The translations under genes and the position numbers were made by a program. 64,000 nt of DNA from RGIG8244 sp045639325 (GTDB taxonomy: Bacteria > Verrucomicrobiota > Lentisphaeria > Victivallales > UBA1829). The notes beneath the pieces are model-generated. The model did not search any database, was not told the DNA's origin, and saw only the letters and a program-made list of their open reading frames with translations. Positions within the stretch are counted from its first letter, which is position 1. Each line of letters starts with the position of its first letter. Of the stretch, positions 34,369 through 42,689 are shown in pieces. The DNA is taken from positions 1-64,000 of the forward strand of contig JAZUCU010000038.1 in assembly GCA_045639325.1 (NCBI GenBank). The letters run 5' to 3'.

Positions 34369-34985
34369 ATGTAGCCTGTATTGATTTCGAAACTGCCAAT
34401 TCTTCGCCGTGCAGTGCGTGTTCCGTCGGAATCGCAGTGTTTGACGGGGAAGGGGATATTCTGACGCGTTACGAGCAATTTCTTCTGCCGCATAAATATT
34501 ACCGTTATTTTGATCCGTTCAATACGGTGATCCACGGTATCCGGGCGGAAGATGTGGCGTGCAGTCCGGAATTTCCGGAAGCGGCAGACGAAATCTTTGC
34601 GCTTTTGCGCGGCTCCCTTGTGGTTGCGCATAATGCCATGTTTGATATGAAAGTGCTGTGCAGTCTGAGTCAATTATACCACATTCCGCTGCCGGATATG
34701 TATTATTTCTGCACCTGCAAAGGGGCGCGCCGGATGTGGAAACAGCTGCCGGATCATAAACTGAATACATTATGTGATTTTATCGGGCACCGTTTTGATC
34801 ATCATCAAGCGGGTGCGGATGCGGAAGCGGCGGGTAAAGTCTTTTTTGCCATGCTGCGTGCAAGCGGGAAGGTGTCGCCATTGGAATTGCCGGAATATCT
34901 GCAGATTGTTCCGGGCAGATTCTGTAACGGAAGAGAGCAGACGGCATGTCGTTGTATTCCTTTAAGAAAAAAGAAAGTGAGTTGA
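34365..34985 (+). CDS. DEDDh 3'-5' exonuclease (DnaQ-like)
   Basis: The 206-residue protein shows the DnaQ/epsilon motifs: CIDFETANSS (Exo I, DxE), SLVVAHNAMFDMKVL (Exo II, HNAxFD) and HHQAGADAEAAGKVF (Exo III, HxAxxD). It should degrade single-stranded or mismatched DNA ends. There is no polymerase or helicase fusion. It overlaps nadA by 4 nt and the PnuC-family gene by 40 nt, so it is embedded in the cofactor operon with no obvious metabolic link. Confidence 0.9.
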   Translation: MNVACIDFETANSSPCSACSVGIAVFDGEGDILTRYEQFLLPHKYYRYFDPFNTVIHGIRAEDVACSPEFPEAADEIFALLRGSLVVAHNAMFDMKVLCSLSQLYHIPLPDMYYFCTCKGARRMWKQLPDHKLNTLCDFIGHRFDHHQAGADAEAAGKVFFAMLRASGKVSPLELPEYLQIVPGRFCNGREQTACRCIPLRKKKVS

Positions 34986-35686
34986 AGAAAATGGTTGCTG
35001 AACGGTTTCGTCAGGAATTTACGGGTTGGAAAGTATGGGAATGGGCATGGATGATTTTTTCCTGCGCGGTCATTGCCGGTGTCTCATTGTATCTGAAAGA
35101 TAATTGGCTGGGAATTCTTTCTGCGGTAACGGGTACGTTGTATGCGTTGTTTGCGGGGAAGGGGAAGATCAGCTGTTACTTTTTCGGGATCATCAATTCG
35201 GCGTTGTACGGGTGGATTTCCTATACGCAGACGTTGTACGGGGAAGTGATGCTGAACTGGGGATATTATTTTCCGATGATGTTTGTTGGCTTGTTCTTCT
35301 GGCGGAAACATCTGGATGAAAATAAAGAGATCTACAAGGAAAAACTGGGATTGCGGGGACGTATTCTGCTTGTTGTCCTTTCTTTGCTTGCTGTGATTAT
35401 TTACGAACGGATTTTACATCACATGGGGGATAAACAATCCCTGCTTGACAGTACGACAACGATCTTATCGGTCAGTGCCATGGTGATGACGGTGAAACGG
35501 TGTATTGAACAATGGATCCTGTGGATCATTGTTAATTTTATTTCGATCTATATGTGGTATCAGGTGTATCAGGCAGGTGGCCCGGGTGCATCGCTGCTCA
35601 TGTGGATCGTGGCATTATGCAACAGTTTTATATTTTTATATCAGTGGACAAAGGAGGTTAAACCATGTCCTGCGAAAACAATATGA
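34946..35686 (+). CDS. PnuC-family vitamin transporter (thiamine or nicotinamide riboside)
   Basis: A 246-residue membrane protein with seven or so helices and PnuC features: NWLGILSAVTGTLYALFAGKGKISCYFFGIINSALYGWISY and the LNWGYYFPM block, and a C-terminal TMD with WIIVNFISIYMWYQVY. It sits between nadA and a thiamine pyrophosphokinase gene; linkage to the kinase is the usual sign of PnuT (thiamine), linkage to nadA of PnuC. The start could be 34991, because the first 15 residues overlap the exonuclease end; 34946 has a GAGAG element at good distance. No TPP riboswitch is seen. Confidence 0.78.
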   Translation: MSLYSFKKKESELKKMVAERFRQEFTGWKVWEWAWMIFSCAVIAGVSLYLKDNWLGILSAVTGTLYALFAGKGKISCYFFGIINSALYGWISYTQTLYGEVMLNWGYYFPMMFVGLFFWRKHLDENKEIYKEKLGLRGRILLVVLSLLAVIIYERILHHMGDKQSLLDSTTTILSVSAMVMTVKRCIEQWILWIIVNFISIYMWYQVYQAGGPGASLLMWIVALCNSFIFLYQWTKEVKPCPAKTI

Positions 35687-36972
35687 CAGTAATCCTTGCG
35701 GATGGTGACTTTCCCTCATCTTTCCGCACGTTGGAAATTCTGAAACATGCGGCACGCGTGGTGTGTTGCGATGGTGCAGCAGCTTCGCTTCTTTCCTACG
35801 GACGCGAACCGGATTGGGTGATCGGCGATCTTGACAGTCTCACCGAAGATTTGAAAAAACGTTTTGCAGATAAATTGATCCATGTGGAAGAACAGGAAAG
35901 CAATGACCTGACAAAAGCCTTCCGTTTCTGCGTCAGCCGCGGTTGGGATTCTCTGGTGATTCTCGGTGCGACCGGTAAGCGGGAAGATCATACTCTGGGC
36001 AATCTTTCTCTTCTTGGCGACTATGCAAAAGAAATGCCGTCTGTGCGGATCGTAACGGAATACGGGGAGTTTTCTGTCATGCAGGAATCCGGGGAAGTGA
36101 CATCTTATGCCGGGGAAAAACTTTCGATTTTTGCATTGGATGGAGAAACTGCCGTTACCAGTGTGAATCTGAAATATCCCATGGATTCCCTGAAACTGAA
36201 TATGTGGTGGCAGGCAACGCTGAATGAATCTCTCGGCGAAACATTCCGTTTGGACTTTACCGCCGGCAAACGTCTGCTGCTGTTCCGCGAACACCGTCCG
36301 CAGCCCCGGAGTTGTATCGGCGTACCGAAAATCGAAGATGATGGCTATGACTGGTGGGCACGTCATCAGCTGAAAGTCAAAACGGCGCAGGATGGCAGAT
36401 ACAAACTGATTTTCTTTGGCGACTCCATCACCCATTTCTGGTCAAAAGAAGACAATATCAACCATGGCGACGGACATTGGGATGAATGTTTCGGTCATCT
36501 TCCTGTGTTGAATTTGGGATATGGCTATGACCGTACCCAGAACGTGTTATGGCGTATTGATCATGGGGAAATTGCGAATCAGTCACCGGATCTGATTGTG
36601 ATCAACATCGGGACGAATCAATTTTCCATTTCTCCGCGCTACAGTGGGGATACGCCGGAAGTTGCGGCGGCGGGTATTATTGCGGTTGTGGAAAAATTGC
36701 ATGCACTCTGCCCGAAGGCACACATTGTGCTGATGGCAGTGTTCCCGCGTCGCGGCAAGATGGAATCCATCAAGGGTGTCAATGCGATTCTCCATGAAAA
36801 AGCCGCGAGCCTTCCGATTGAGGCATTGCTTGATCTTGGTGACCAGTTTACGGATGAAAATGGCGAATTGATTGTGGAAAATTACAAACCGGATGGCTGC
36901 CACCTGTCACGTCCGGGCTACGAAATCTGGGGTCGTGCGCTCCAGCCGTTTGTGGAAAAATATTGTAAATAA
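35665..36972 (+). CDS. Thiamine pyrophosphokinase fused to SGNH/PAF-acetylhydrolase-like domain
   Basis: The 435-residue protein is a two-domain fusion. Residues 1-210 are a thiamine diphosphokinase: VVCCDGAAASLL, PDWVIGDLDSL, QESNDLTKAFRF, ILGATGKREDHTLGNLSLL. Residues about 230-435 are a GDSL hydrolase close to the alpha subunit of platelet-activating-factor acetylhydrolase: LIFFGDSITHFW, IVINIGTNQFS and DGCHLSRPGY with the catalytic Asp-His pair. A textbook AAGGAGGT ribosome site lies at 35651-35658 before ATG 35665. The two parts have no obvious joint function; the fusion deserves attention. Confidence 0.88.
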   Translation: MSCENNMTVILADGDFPSSFRTLEILKHAARVVCCDGAAASLLSYGREPDWVIGDLDSLTEDLKKRFADKLIHVEEQESNDLTKAFRFCVSRGWDSLVILGATGKREDHTLGNLSLLGDYAKEMPSVRIVTEYGEFSVMQESGEVTSYAGEKLSIFALDGETAVTSVNLKYPMDSLKLNMWWQATLNESLGETFRLDFTAGKRLLLFREHRPQPRSCIGVPKIEDDGYDWWARHQLKVKTAQDGRYKLIFFGDSITHFWSKEDNINHGDGHWDECFGHLPVLNLGYGYDRTQNVLWRIDHGEIANQSPDLIVINIGTNQFSISPRYSGDTPEVAAAGIIAVVEKLHALCPKAHIVLMAVFPRRGKMESIKGVNAILHEKAASLPIEALLDLGDQFTDENGELIVENYKPDGCHLSRPGYEIWGRALQPFVEKYCK

Positions 36973-37005
36973 CCATCTTTTTTTCGGAATAGTTTAAAAA
37001 AACAT

Positions 37006-37033
37006 TTGAAAAATCCGGAAAATGTACTACATT
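37006..37033 (+). promoter_or_regulatory. Promoter of the lipoprotein-foldase genes
   Basis: TTGAAA (37006-37011), 16 bp, TACATT (37028-37033). The leader of about 90 nt contains ATGCC/GGCAT/ATGCC elements that allow two exclusive hairpins (37057-37072 or 37066-37103). Confidence 0.5.
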
Positions 37034-37125
37034 TACCCAATGTGGAAAGAACGGAGATGCCAGATACGGCATGCATCGCTGTTCTGCTGTGGTTTTATGC
37101 CGTCTGAAAAAGAGCTTTTATATAT

Positions 37126-37899
37126 ATGAAATATACTTTGAATATTCTTTTGAGCGCCGCGTTTGCGGTTATGCTTTTATTCACTGCGTCCTGCAGTAAA
37201 AAAGTTGCGCCGGATGTACCGACGGCGCGTTCATCGGCTCTTTTTGAGATTTTCCGCCTGATGGATTCCCGTCAATACCGTGCAGCACTCCCTCTGGTTG
37301 AAAAGTATCAGAGCATGGAGCCGACCAATGAGTTTCTGAGTGAGTTGAAACAGATTGTCTGTACGAATATTGCGATTCAGGAAGCGGAAGCGTTTGCCCA
37401 GAAAGGTAAATTGAAAGAAGCCTGTGAGCATCTGGATAAATGCATCCGTGACTACGGCGAATTGCCGGGAATTGTGGAAGCGAAAAAGATTTATTTTGAA
37501 CTTCAGGAAATGGGCAAACGCGTTCAGGCATTGAAAGAACCATCGGGCAGTGCGGTCATGAAGAAGAATGCAGACTGGCTTGCTGCGTATGCCCGGAAAC
37601 ACCGGAATGTGCAGCTTCAGAAATTTGCAGCGAAAAAAATCCGTGAAAGTGCGGAAATCAGCAAATTGGAAGTGGACCGTGCCGGATTTCTTGTCTATGC
37701 CGATGCTTTGGATCAGCTGGAGCAGGGGGAACTTTCCGGAACAATGGCTTTGACTGCGTTACTTTCCGCAGAAAAACGGTATTCCATTCATGTGGATCGT
37801 ATCCGGAACGGGGGAATGTATGATGTTTCATACTTGAAAGAAATGGAGAAAAAACAATTGGGGGACACACGTCCTGATCTTAAACAGAAAGAAAAATAA
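37126..37899 (+). CDS. Lipoprotein with TPR-like helices
   Basis: The 257-residue product has a lipoprotein signal: hydrophobic N-terminus followed by TASC-S, so Cys23 or so would be lipidated. The mature part is alpha-helical with repeated paired helices (AALPLVEKYQSMEPTNEFLSELK, EAFAQKGKLKEACEHLDKCI), suggestive of TPR-like scaffolding. It stands 20 nt upstream of the parvulin foldase gene, so it may be an envelope-assembly partner. No precise family is recognised. Confidence 0.78.
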   Translation: MKYTLNILLSAAFAVMLLFTASCSKKVAPDVPTARSSALFEIFRLMDSRQYRAALPLVEKYQSMEPTNEFLSELKQIVCTNIAIQEAEAFAQKGKLKEACEHLDKCIRDYGELPGIVEAKKIYFELQEMGKRVQALKEPSGSAVMKKNADWLAAYARKHRNVQLQKFAAKKIRESAEISKLEVDRAGFLVYADALDQLEQGELSGTMALTALLSAEKRYSIHVDRIRNGGMYDVSYLKEMEKKQLGDTRPDLKQKEK

Positions 37900-37919
37900 C
37901 AACAGAAAGGTTTTCAACC

Positions 37920-39077
37920 ATGAAAAACGTCACAAACAAATTGGTCCTTGCGGCAGCATTTGCTGCTGCAGTCGTACCTGCCCTTTCCGCACAGGCAGGT
38001 AAAGCCGCACCCGCAAAAGCCGCAGCCCCTGCAAAAGCCGCAGCCCCTGCAAAACCGGCTCCCACATTGGAATCTATGCTTGCTTTCCTTCCCGATGTGC
38101 TGGCCGAAGTCGGTTCCAAGAAACTGACAAAGAAAGAATTCATTGCACAGATGGCATCCAGCCAGATTGCACCGCAGATGCTTGCACAGTTCCCGCCTGA
38201 TCTTCTGAAGAGCATGCTTGCAAATCAGATCAATCAGATGGTCAATGAAATGATTGTTTCTGAACTGGCAGAAAAAGCCGGTTACAAGCCCTCCGCAGAT
38301 GCCGTCAAGAAAGCATTGGACAAAATGTACAACCAGATGCCTGCACAGCAGAAAGCACAGGTTGACAGTCAGCTGAAAGCAATGGGCAAGACTTACAAAG
38401 CCTATCGTGATGAAGTTGCAAAAGATACCAGAGCACAGAAAGCATTCGTTGTTCAGAGCTACATGCAGGACATTCAGGATAAGCTGAAAGCATCTGTTAC
38501 AGACAAAGATGCAGAAAAGTTCTATCGTGAAAATCAGAACATGTTTGCCAAACCGGGCATCACCGTTTCTCACATTCTTGCAAAATCCATGGCAACTGAC
38601 GACGCCGGCAAACCCCTGTCTGCTGACGCTCTCAAGAAACAGGATGCTGCTGCAAAGAAGAAAATCGATGCCATCTATGCAAAACTCAAACAGGGTGCAA
38701 AATTTGAAGATCTGGCAAAAGAAAGTGATTGCCCCTCCGGTATGCAGTCTGCCGGTAAACTCCCTGCCTTTGATGAAAACGGTCAGATGGAAGGTGGCGG
38801 CGGTTATGAGCCCACATTCGTCAAAGCTGCACTCCAGTTGAAAAAAGCAAAAGAAATTTCTGCACCTGTCAAAACTCCTTTCGGTTACCACATTATCCGT
38901 TTGGAAGAAAAGAAAGCTGCTACCTTCGTTCCCTTCAACGATGTGAAAGAAGGTATCAAAGCACAGCTTCTCAATCAGAAGATTGCTGCTGAAATGCAGA
39001 AACGCATCGAACAGGGCAAGAAAGACCTCAAGGTCAAAGTCAATGTCCAGGCTCCGGCAATGCCCGCTGCCAAGTAA
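37920..39077 (+). CDS. Periplasmic parvulin-type peptidyl-prolyl isomerase (PpiC/SurA-like)
   Basis: A 385-residue secreted foldase. The signal peptide (about residues 1-25) is followed by a low-complexity (AAPAK)n stretch. The SurA N-domain-like helical region covers about 45-180. The parvulin domain at about 215-350 shows ITVSHILAKSMAT, FEDLAKESDCPSGMQSAGKL and TPFGYHIIRLEEK, the typical HIL...SDC...FGYHII pattern. It should help outer-membrane or surface proteins fold. A hairpin terminator follows. Confidence 0.92.
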   Translation: MKNVTNKLVLAAAFAAAVVPALSAQAGKAAPAKAAAPAKAAAPAKPAPTLESMLAFLPDVLAEVGSKKLTKKEFIAQMASSQIAPQMLAQFPPDLLKSMLANQINQMVNEMIVSELAEKAGYKPSADAVKKALDKMYNQMPAQQKAQVDSQLKAMGKTYKAYRDEVAKDTRAQKAFVVQSYMQDIQDKLKASVTDKDAEKFYRENQNMFAKPGITVSHILAKSMATDDAGKPLSADALKKQDAAAKKKIDAIYAKLKQGAKFEDLAKESDCPSGMQSAGKLPAFDENGQMEGGGGYEPTFVKAALQLKKAKEISAPVKTPFGYHIIRLEEKKAATFVPFNDVKEGIKAQLLNQKIAAEMQKRIEQGKKDLKVKVNVQAPAMPAAK

Positions 39078-39104
39078 TTTGATTTTCTTTGAATAAGTTA
39101 CGAC

Positions 39105-39149
39105 CCGGTGAAGTGTCTTTCTGTACACTTCATCGGTTCCATTTTATTT
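39105..39149 (+). terminator. Probable terminator after the foldase gene
   Basis: CCGGTGAAGTGT (39105-39116) pairs with ACACTTCATCGG (39125-39136), one G-U, 8-nt loop, followed by a T-rich tract interrupted by C/A. Strength is moderate. Confidence 0.7.
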
Positions 39150-39151
39150 GA

Positions 39152-39814
39152 ATGAGTGATGATAGCATGAAACGCGGTTGTTTTATTACTTTCGAAGGCG
39201 GAGAAGGTTGCGGAAAATCCACACAGATCCGTCTTTTGACGGAAGCACTCCGGAATCTTCTGCCTTCCAGAGAAATCCTCCTTTCCCGTTCTCCCGGCGG
39301 ACCTCCCGCTGCGGAACGGATTCGTTCTATTTTAAAGGAGCCGACTCCGGGTGATGATCTTACACCCAAGGCGGAACTGCTGCTTTTTGCCGCCAGTCAT
39401 GCTCAAATGTGTGAACGGTTGATCCGCCCTGCGCTGGAACGTGGTGCTGTTGTGCTGATTGACCGTTTTACTGATTCCACGGAAGTTTATCAGGGTGCAG
39501 CCAGAGGTTTGGATGTGGATGTCATCCGCTATGTGGATGCCCTGGCTTGCGGTTCCGTTATGCCGGATTTGACCATCCTGCTTGACATTGACCCGGAAGC
39601 CGGATTGGCACGTACCCGTACCCGTGCCGGACAGGATGAACAGGACCGTTTTGATACGGAAAAACTCTCTTTTCATCAGGCTGTCCGCAAAGGTTTTCTT
39701 GCATTGGCTGAGGCGCACCCGGAGCGAATTGCGGTGGTGGATGCTTCGGCAGATGTGGAAAATGTACATCAACAAATTCTGGAGGTGATCCGTGAACGGC
39801 TGGACATCCTTTGA
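39152..39814 (+). CDS. tmk: Thymidylate kinase
   Basis: It phosphorylates dTMP to dTDP. The 220-residue protein has the P-loop ITFEGGEGCGKSTQ, the DRFTDSTEVYQGAARGLD segment with the DR(Y/F) motif, and a lid region rich in Arg/Lys (ARTRTRAGQDEQDRF). A second possible start is ATG 39167 (MKRGCF), nearer the conserved core; neither has a strong ribosome site. It overlaps the delta' gene by 23 nt, the common tmk-holB pairing. Confidence 0.94.
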   Translation: MSDDSMKRGCFITFEGGEGCGKSTQIRLLTEALRNLLPSREILLSRSPGGPPAAERIRSILKEPTPGDDLTPKAELLLFAASHAQMCERLIRPALERGAVVLIDRFTDSTEVYQGAARGLDVDVIRYVDALACGSVMPDLTILLDIDPEAGLARTRTRAGQDEQDRFDTEKLSFHQAVRKGFLALAEAHPERIAVVDASADVENVHQQILEVIRERLDIL

Positions 39815-40853
39815 GGAACAATTCCCCCTTCTTGCGCAGTCATTGACTCATGCTGCCCATACGGGGCGTTTATCCCACTCACACCTTGTTGTGACGTCCA
39901 ACCCTGATTTACGGCTTTCCTTCCCCACGCTTCTCGCCTCTCTTGCCGCATGTACCGCTCCGAAAGCCGATGGTGCTCCATGCGGAGAATGTGAAACCTG
40001 CCGTTCTTTGCAGAGCGGTTTGTATCCGGACCTTTTCACCCTCGCGCCCATTTCAAAATCCCGTCAGATCCGGGTGGGCGATGATGCGAACGAGCCGGAT
40101 ACCCTGCGCAGTTTTGAAGCATCCTTCCATCTTGGCAGTGTAACCGAATCCGGCTGGAAAATCGGGATCATTCAGGATGCGGATACGATGAATGCGGAAG
40201 CGCAGAATGCATTTCTGAAAACATTGGAAGAACCGCCGCAGAAATGTTTATTTATTCTCGTGACAGGCAGACCCGGCGCGTTGCTGCCTACGATCCGCTC
40301 CCGTTGTCAGCTGATTCAGTTGACGGATAACCGTTGTGTATATGATACAGAATTATTTGCGCCGGTTTCGACAATCCTTCTGGATTATACCTTGCACAGT
40401 AAAAACGATTTTGCTGTTGCGGAACGCTGCGCTTCGGAATTGATCAAAGTTCTGGATACGTTGTCCGATGTTGCAGAAAAGACGGTAAATGAAAAATGGG
40501 AAAGCCGCTTGAAAGAAGCGGAGAATCTGGAATCCGCCGGTGTGAAATTGCTGGAAAAACGCATTGCCGGTGAAGTCAGCTGCGAATACCGTCGTTTGAG
40601 GGAACACTTTATCAGTTACGTCCACGCCTGGTTTGCCCAGCTGGCAATTCTTGCATCCGGCCCGGGAAAAGAGCTTCTGCCGAATCCGGAAGTGATGGAA
40701 GTCTGGTTTAATAAAGAGGAAAATGCAAAAATCCGCCCCCGTGAAGTTTTTCACATGTTGACTGAGGCGGAAGAATTGGTCCGCTCACTCCGTACAAACG
40801 TCAATGACGAATTGGCGTTGCGTGCGTTTATGTTAAATGCTGCGTTTCATTGA
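39792..40853 (+). CDS. holB: DNA polymerase III delta' subunit (clamp-loader)
   Basis: A 353-residue AAA+-type clamp-loader subunit starting with GTG at 39792 inside tmk. The zinc module CTAPKADGAPCGECETC, the GWKIGIIQDADTMNAEAQNAFLKTLEEPP block with sensor residues and the TIRSRCQLI arginine motif are typical. The P-loop is degenerate (TSNPDLRLSF), as is normal for delta'. With tmk it is a common bacterial pair. Confidence 0.92.
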   Translation: MNGWTSFEEQFPLLAQSLTHAAHTGRLSHSHLVVTSNPDLRLSFPTLLASLAACTAPKADGAPCGECETCRSLQSGLYPDLFTLAPISKSRQIRVGDDANEPDTLRSFEASFHLGSVTESGWKIGIIQDADTMNAEAQNAFLKTLEEPPQKCLFILVTGRPGALLPTIRSRCQLIQLTDNRCVYDTELFAPVSTILLDYTLHSKNDFAVAERCASELIKVLDTLSDVAEKTVNEKWESRLKEAENLESAGVKLLEKRIAGEVSCEYRRLREHFISYVHAWFAQLAILASGPGKELLPNPEVMEVWFNKEENAKIRPREVFHMLTEAEELVRSLRTNVNDELALRAFMLNAAFH

Positions 40854-40881
40854 TACCCCGAATCAGAAAGGAAACTAATCC

Positions 40882-42687
40882 ATGTTATCATTCATTCTGC
40901 TTGCGGCTGTTATTTATCAGCCTGTACTGGAACCTGCCTGGAGCAAATCCGAACATTTTCCGGAAGAATTACTGAAATTGCCGGAACTGCCTTATCATAT
41001 CCCTGCGGAAAAAATGAAAAAGCAGCTCCAATATTACAAAGCCGTTCCCGATCCGGAAGTACGCCGGAAGATTCTGACAACTCTTCGTCATGGTGTAAAT
41101 GCAGAACGTTATCCGGAGTTGCTTGCTCTGCTCAAAAGTGAAAATAACGCATCCCTGCAAGCGGATATCCTCAAACTCCTTCTGCTTGCGGCAGAACAAC
41201 AGTCCGGCAAAATAACAATTGACCCGGTGCTGAAAAAATTGCTTGCCAGTCCGTCTCCGTCTGTCCGCGCCTATGCCAGTGAATTGCTGATTCTTGCCGG
41301 TGAAAAAACTGATTTTCTGAAAGCGGTTTTGGAAAATGAATCCAGTGCAGCCGTTGTGGAAATCATTTTTGACCGTCTGGATAAACAGGCATTGACCTTG
41401 CCCATTACAATGCTGCGTCAACTGATCCGTGAAACAAAAAATCCGGATTTGCGTATTCGCGGTCTGGAAGCATTGGCAAAATGGTCGCCCGCCGCTGACC
41501 GGGAGGAATTGCTCCGGAATGGGAAAGATAAACGCAGTCAGTTGGCTGTAATCCGCGGCCTGGGACGGAATCCCCGGATGCCGGACGGATTGCTGAAAGA
41601 CTACAGCAAAAGCAAAGATCAGCAGATTCGTCTTGCGTTGGCATCCATTCGCCCCGGCTCCAATGCGCGTATTGCCATGTTGAAAAATCTGTTGTTGGCC
41701 CGGGAAGCGATTATCCGGTGTCAGGCTGTTACTTCTCTGCGTTATGCGGAATCTTCTGCCTCTCTGATTGAAGCCATTGTGCCTGCCATGTCCGCCTCGG
41801 AACGTGCGGTCCGCACGGCGGCAGGGGAAACGCTTGCGGTTCTGACGCCTGCTACATTACCGGACTCCGTTCTGCGTAAAGTGGAAGACCCTGCTGCATT
41901 TCTGCCGTTGTTGGAAATTATCCGTGCGAAGAAGAATAAAAATTATGCCAAAGTTGCGGCTGAGATTCTGACGGATCCGGCATCGGCGGATAATGAAGAA
42001 GTGCAGGTCAGTGCCGTAATTACATTATCTTTGTTGAAGAATCCGCAGACTGCGCCGGTGATGCTTCAGTTTGCCGGTTCCAAATTTGCAACGGTGCGTT
42101 GTGAAGTGGCGAAAGGCTTGCGTCATTTTCCCGGAACTGCGACACAGCAGGCATTGCGGAAACTTCTTGCGGATAAAGATCAGCAGACCGGCTTGAAGGC
42201 TCTTGACTCGGTCCGTTATCTGAAATATTCTGCATTGGCGCCGGAAGTCTCCAATGCGATACGGAATTTCAAGCATGATGCATTTTACCGTGCAGCGGCG
42301 ATCCGTACATTGTGTGCATTTCCGGAAAAATTGACTGCACAGGGAGTGAGTAATCTGCGCCGGTTGATTTTTACGCAGTGTATCGTTATCGGCGGCGGTG
42401 CACCTCCGACCTATGAACAGGGCGAAGTCCGTGCTCTTGCCGTCTATCTTTTGATGATGAGCGGCAGAAAAGGCAATGCTCCGGCACAGAAATTGTATGA
42501 GGAAGCAATCCGGAAATTCCATGATCCTTTCAAGGCTCTTTCTGAAAACAATATGGATGAATTCAACGACGAAAGCGCATTGCGCATGCTCCGTCAGGTG
42601 TTTCAGGTCAGGGACGGCAAAGAATTGGAAAAAGTTCCCTGCAAATTGCCGGAACCCGAATATCTGATTGATGCTGTTCAGGAGTAA
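40882..42687 (+). CDS. Secreted HEAT-repeat protein
   Basis: A 601-residue product with an N-terminal hydrophobic segment (MLSFILLAAVIYQPVLEPAWS) that is probably a signal peptide. The rest consists of HEAT-like paired helices, for example SVRAYASELLILAGE, LRIRGLEALAKWSP, IIRCQAVTSLRYAESS, VRTAAGETLAVLTP, VRCEVAKGLRHFPG. Such solenoids usually bind other proteins. It is two bases from lnt and shares its direction. No enzymatic motif is visible. Confidence 0.85.
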   Translation: MLSFILLAAVIYQPVLEPAWSKSEHFPEELLKLPELPYHIPAEKMKKQLQYYKAVPDPEVRRKILTTLRHGVNAERYPELLALLKSENNASLQADILKLLLLAAEQQSGKITIDPVLKKLLASPSPSVRAYASELLILAGEKTDFLKAVLENESSAAVVEIIFDRLDKQALTLPITMLRQLIRETKNPDLRIRGLEALAKWSPAADREELLRNGKDKRSQLAVIRGLGRNPRMPDGLLKDYSKSKDQQIRLALASIRPGSNARIAMLKNLLLAREAIIRCQAVTSLRYAESSASLIEAIVPAMSASERAVRTAAGETLAVLTPATLPDSVLRKVEDPAAFLPLLEIIRAKKNKNYAKVAAEILTDPASADNEEVQVSAVITLSLLKNPQTAPVMLQFAGSKFATVRCEVAKGLRHFPGTATQQALRKLLADKDQQTGLKALDSVRYLKYSALAPEVSNAIRNFKHDAFYRAAAIRTLCAFPEKLTAQGVSNLRRLIFTQCIVIGGGAPPTYEQGEVRALAVYLLMMSGRKGNAPAQKLYEEAIRKFHDPFKALSENNMDEFNDESALRMLRQVFQVRDGKELEKVPCKLPEPEYLIDAVQE

Positions 42688-42689
42688 TA

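Noticed and set aside
34900..35665. TPP riboswitch upstream of the transporter/thiamine kinase genes
   Set aside because: I searched for the conserved CTGAGA and ACCTGATCTGG-type elements and did not see them; genes overlap with no leader.
37990..38060. GCAAAAGCCGCAGCCCCT tandem repeats as a CRISPR or regulatory array
   Set aside because: They are in frame within the foldase gene and encode the Ala-Pro-Lys linker after the signal peptide.
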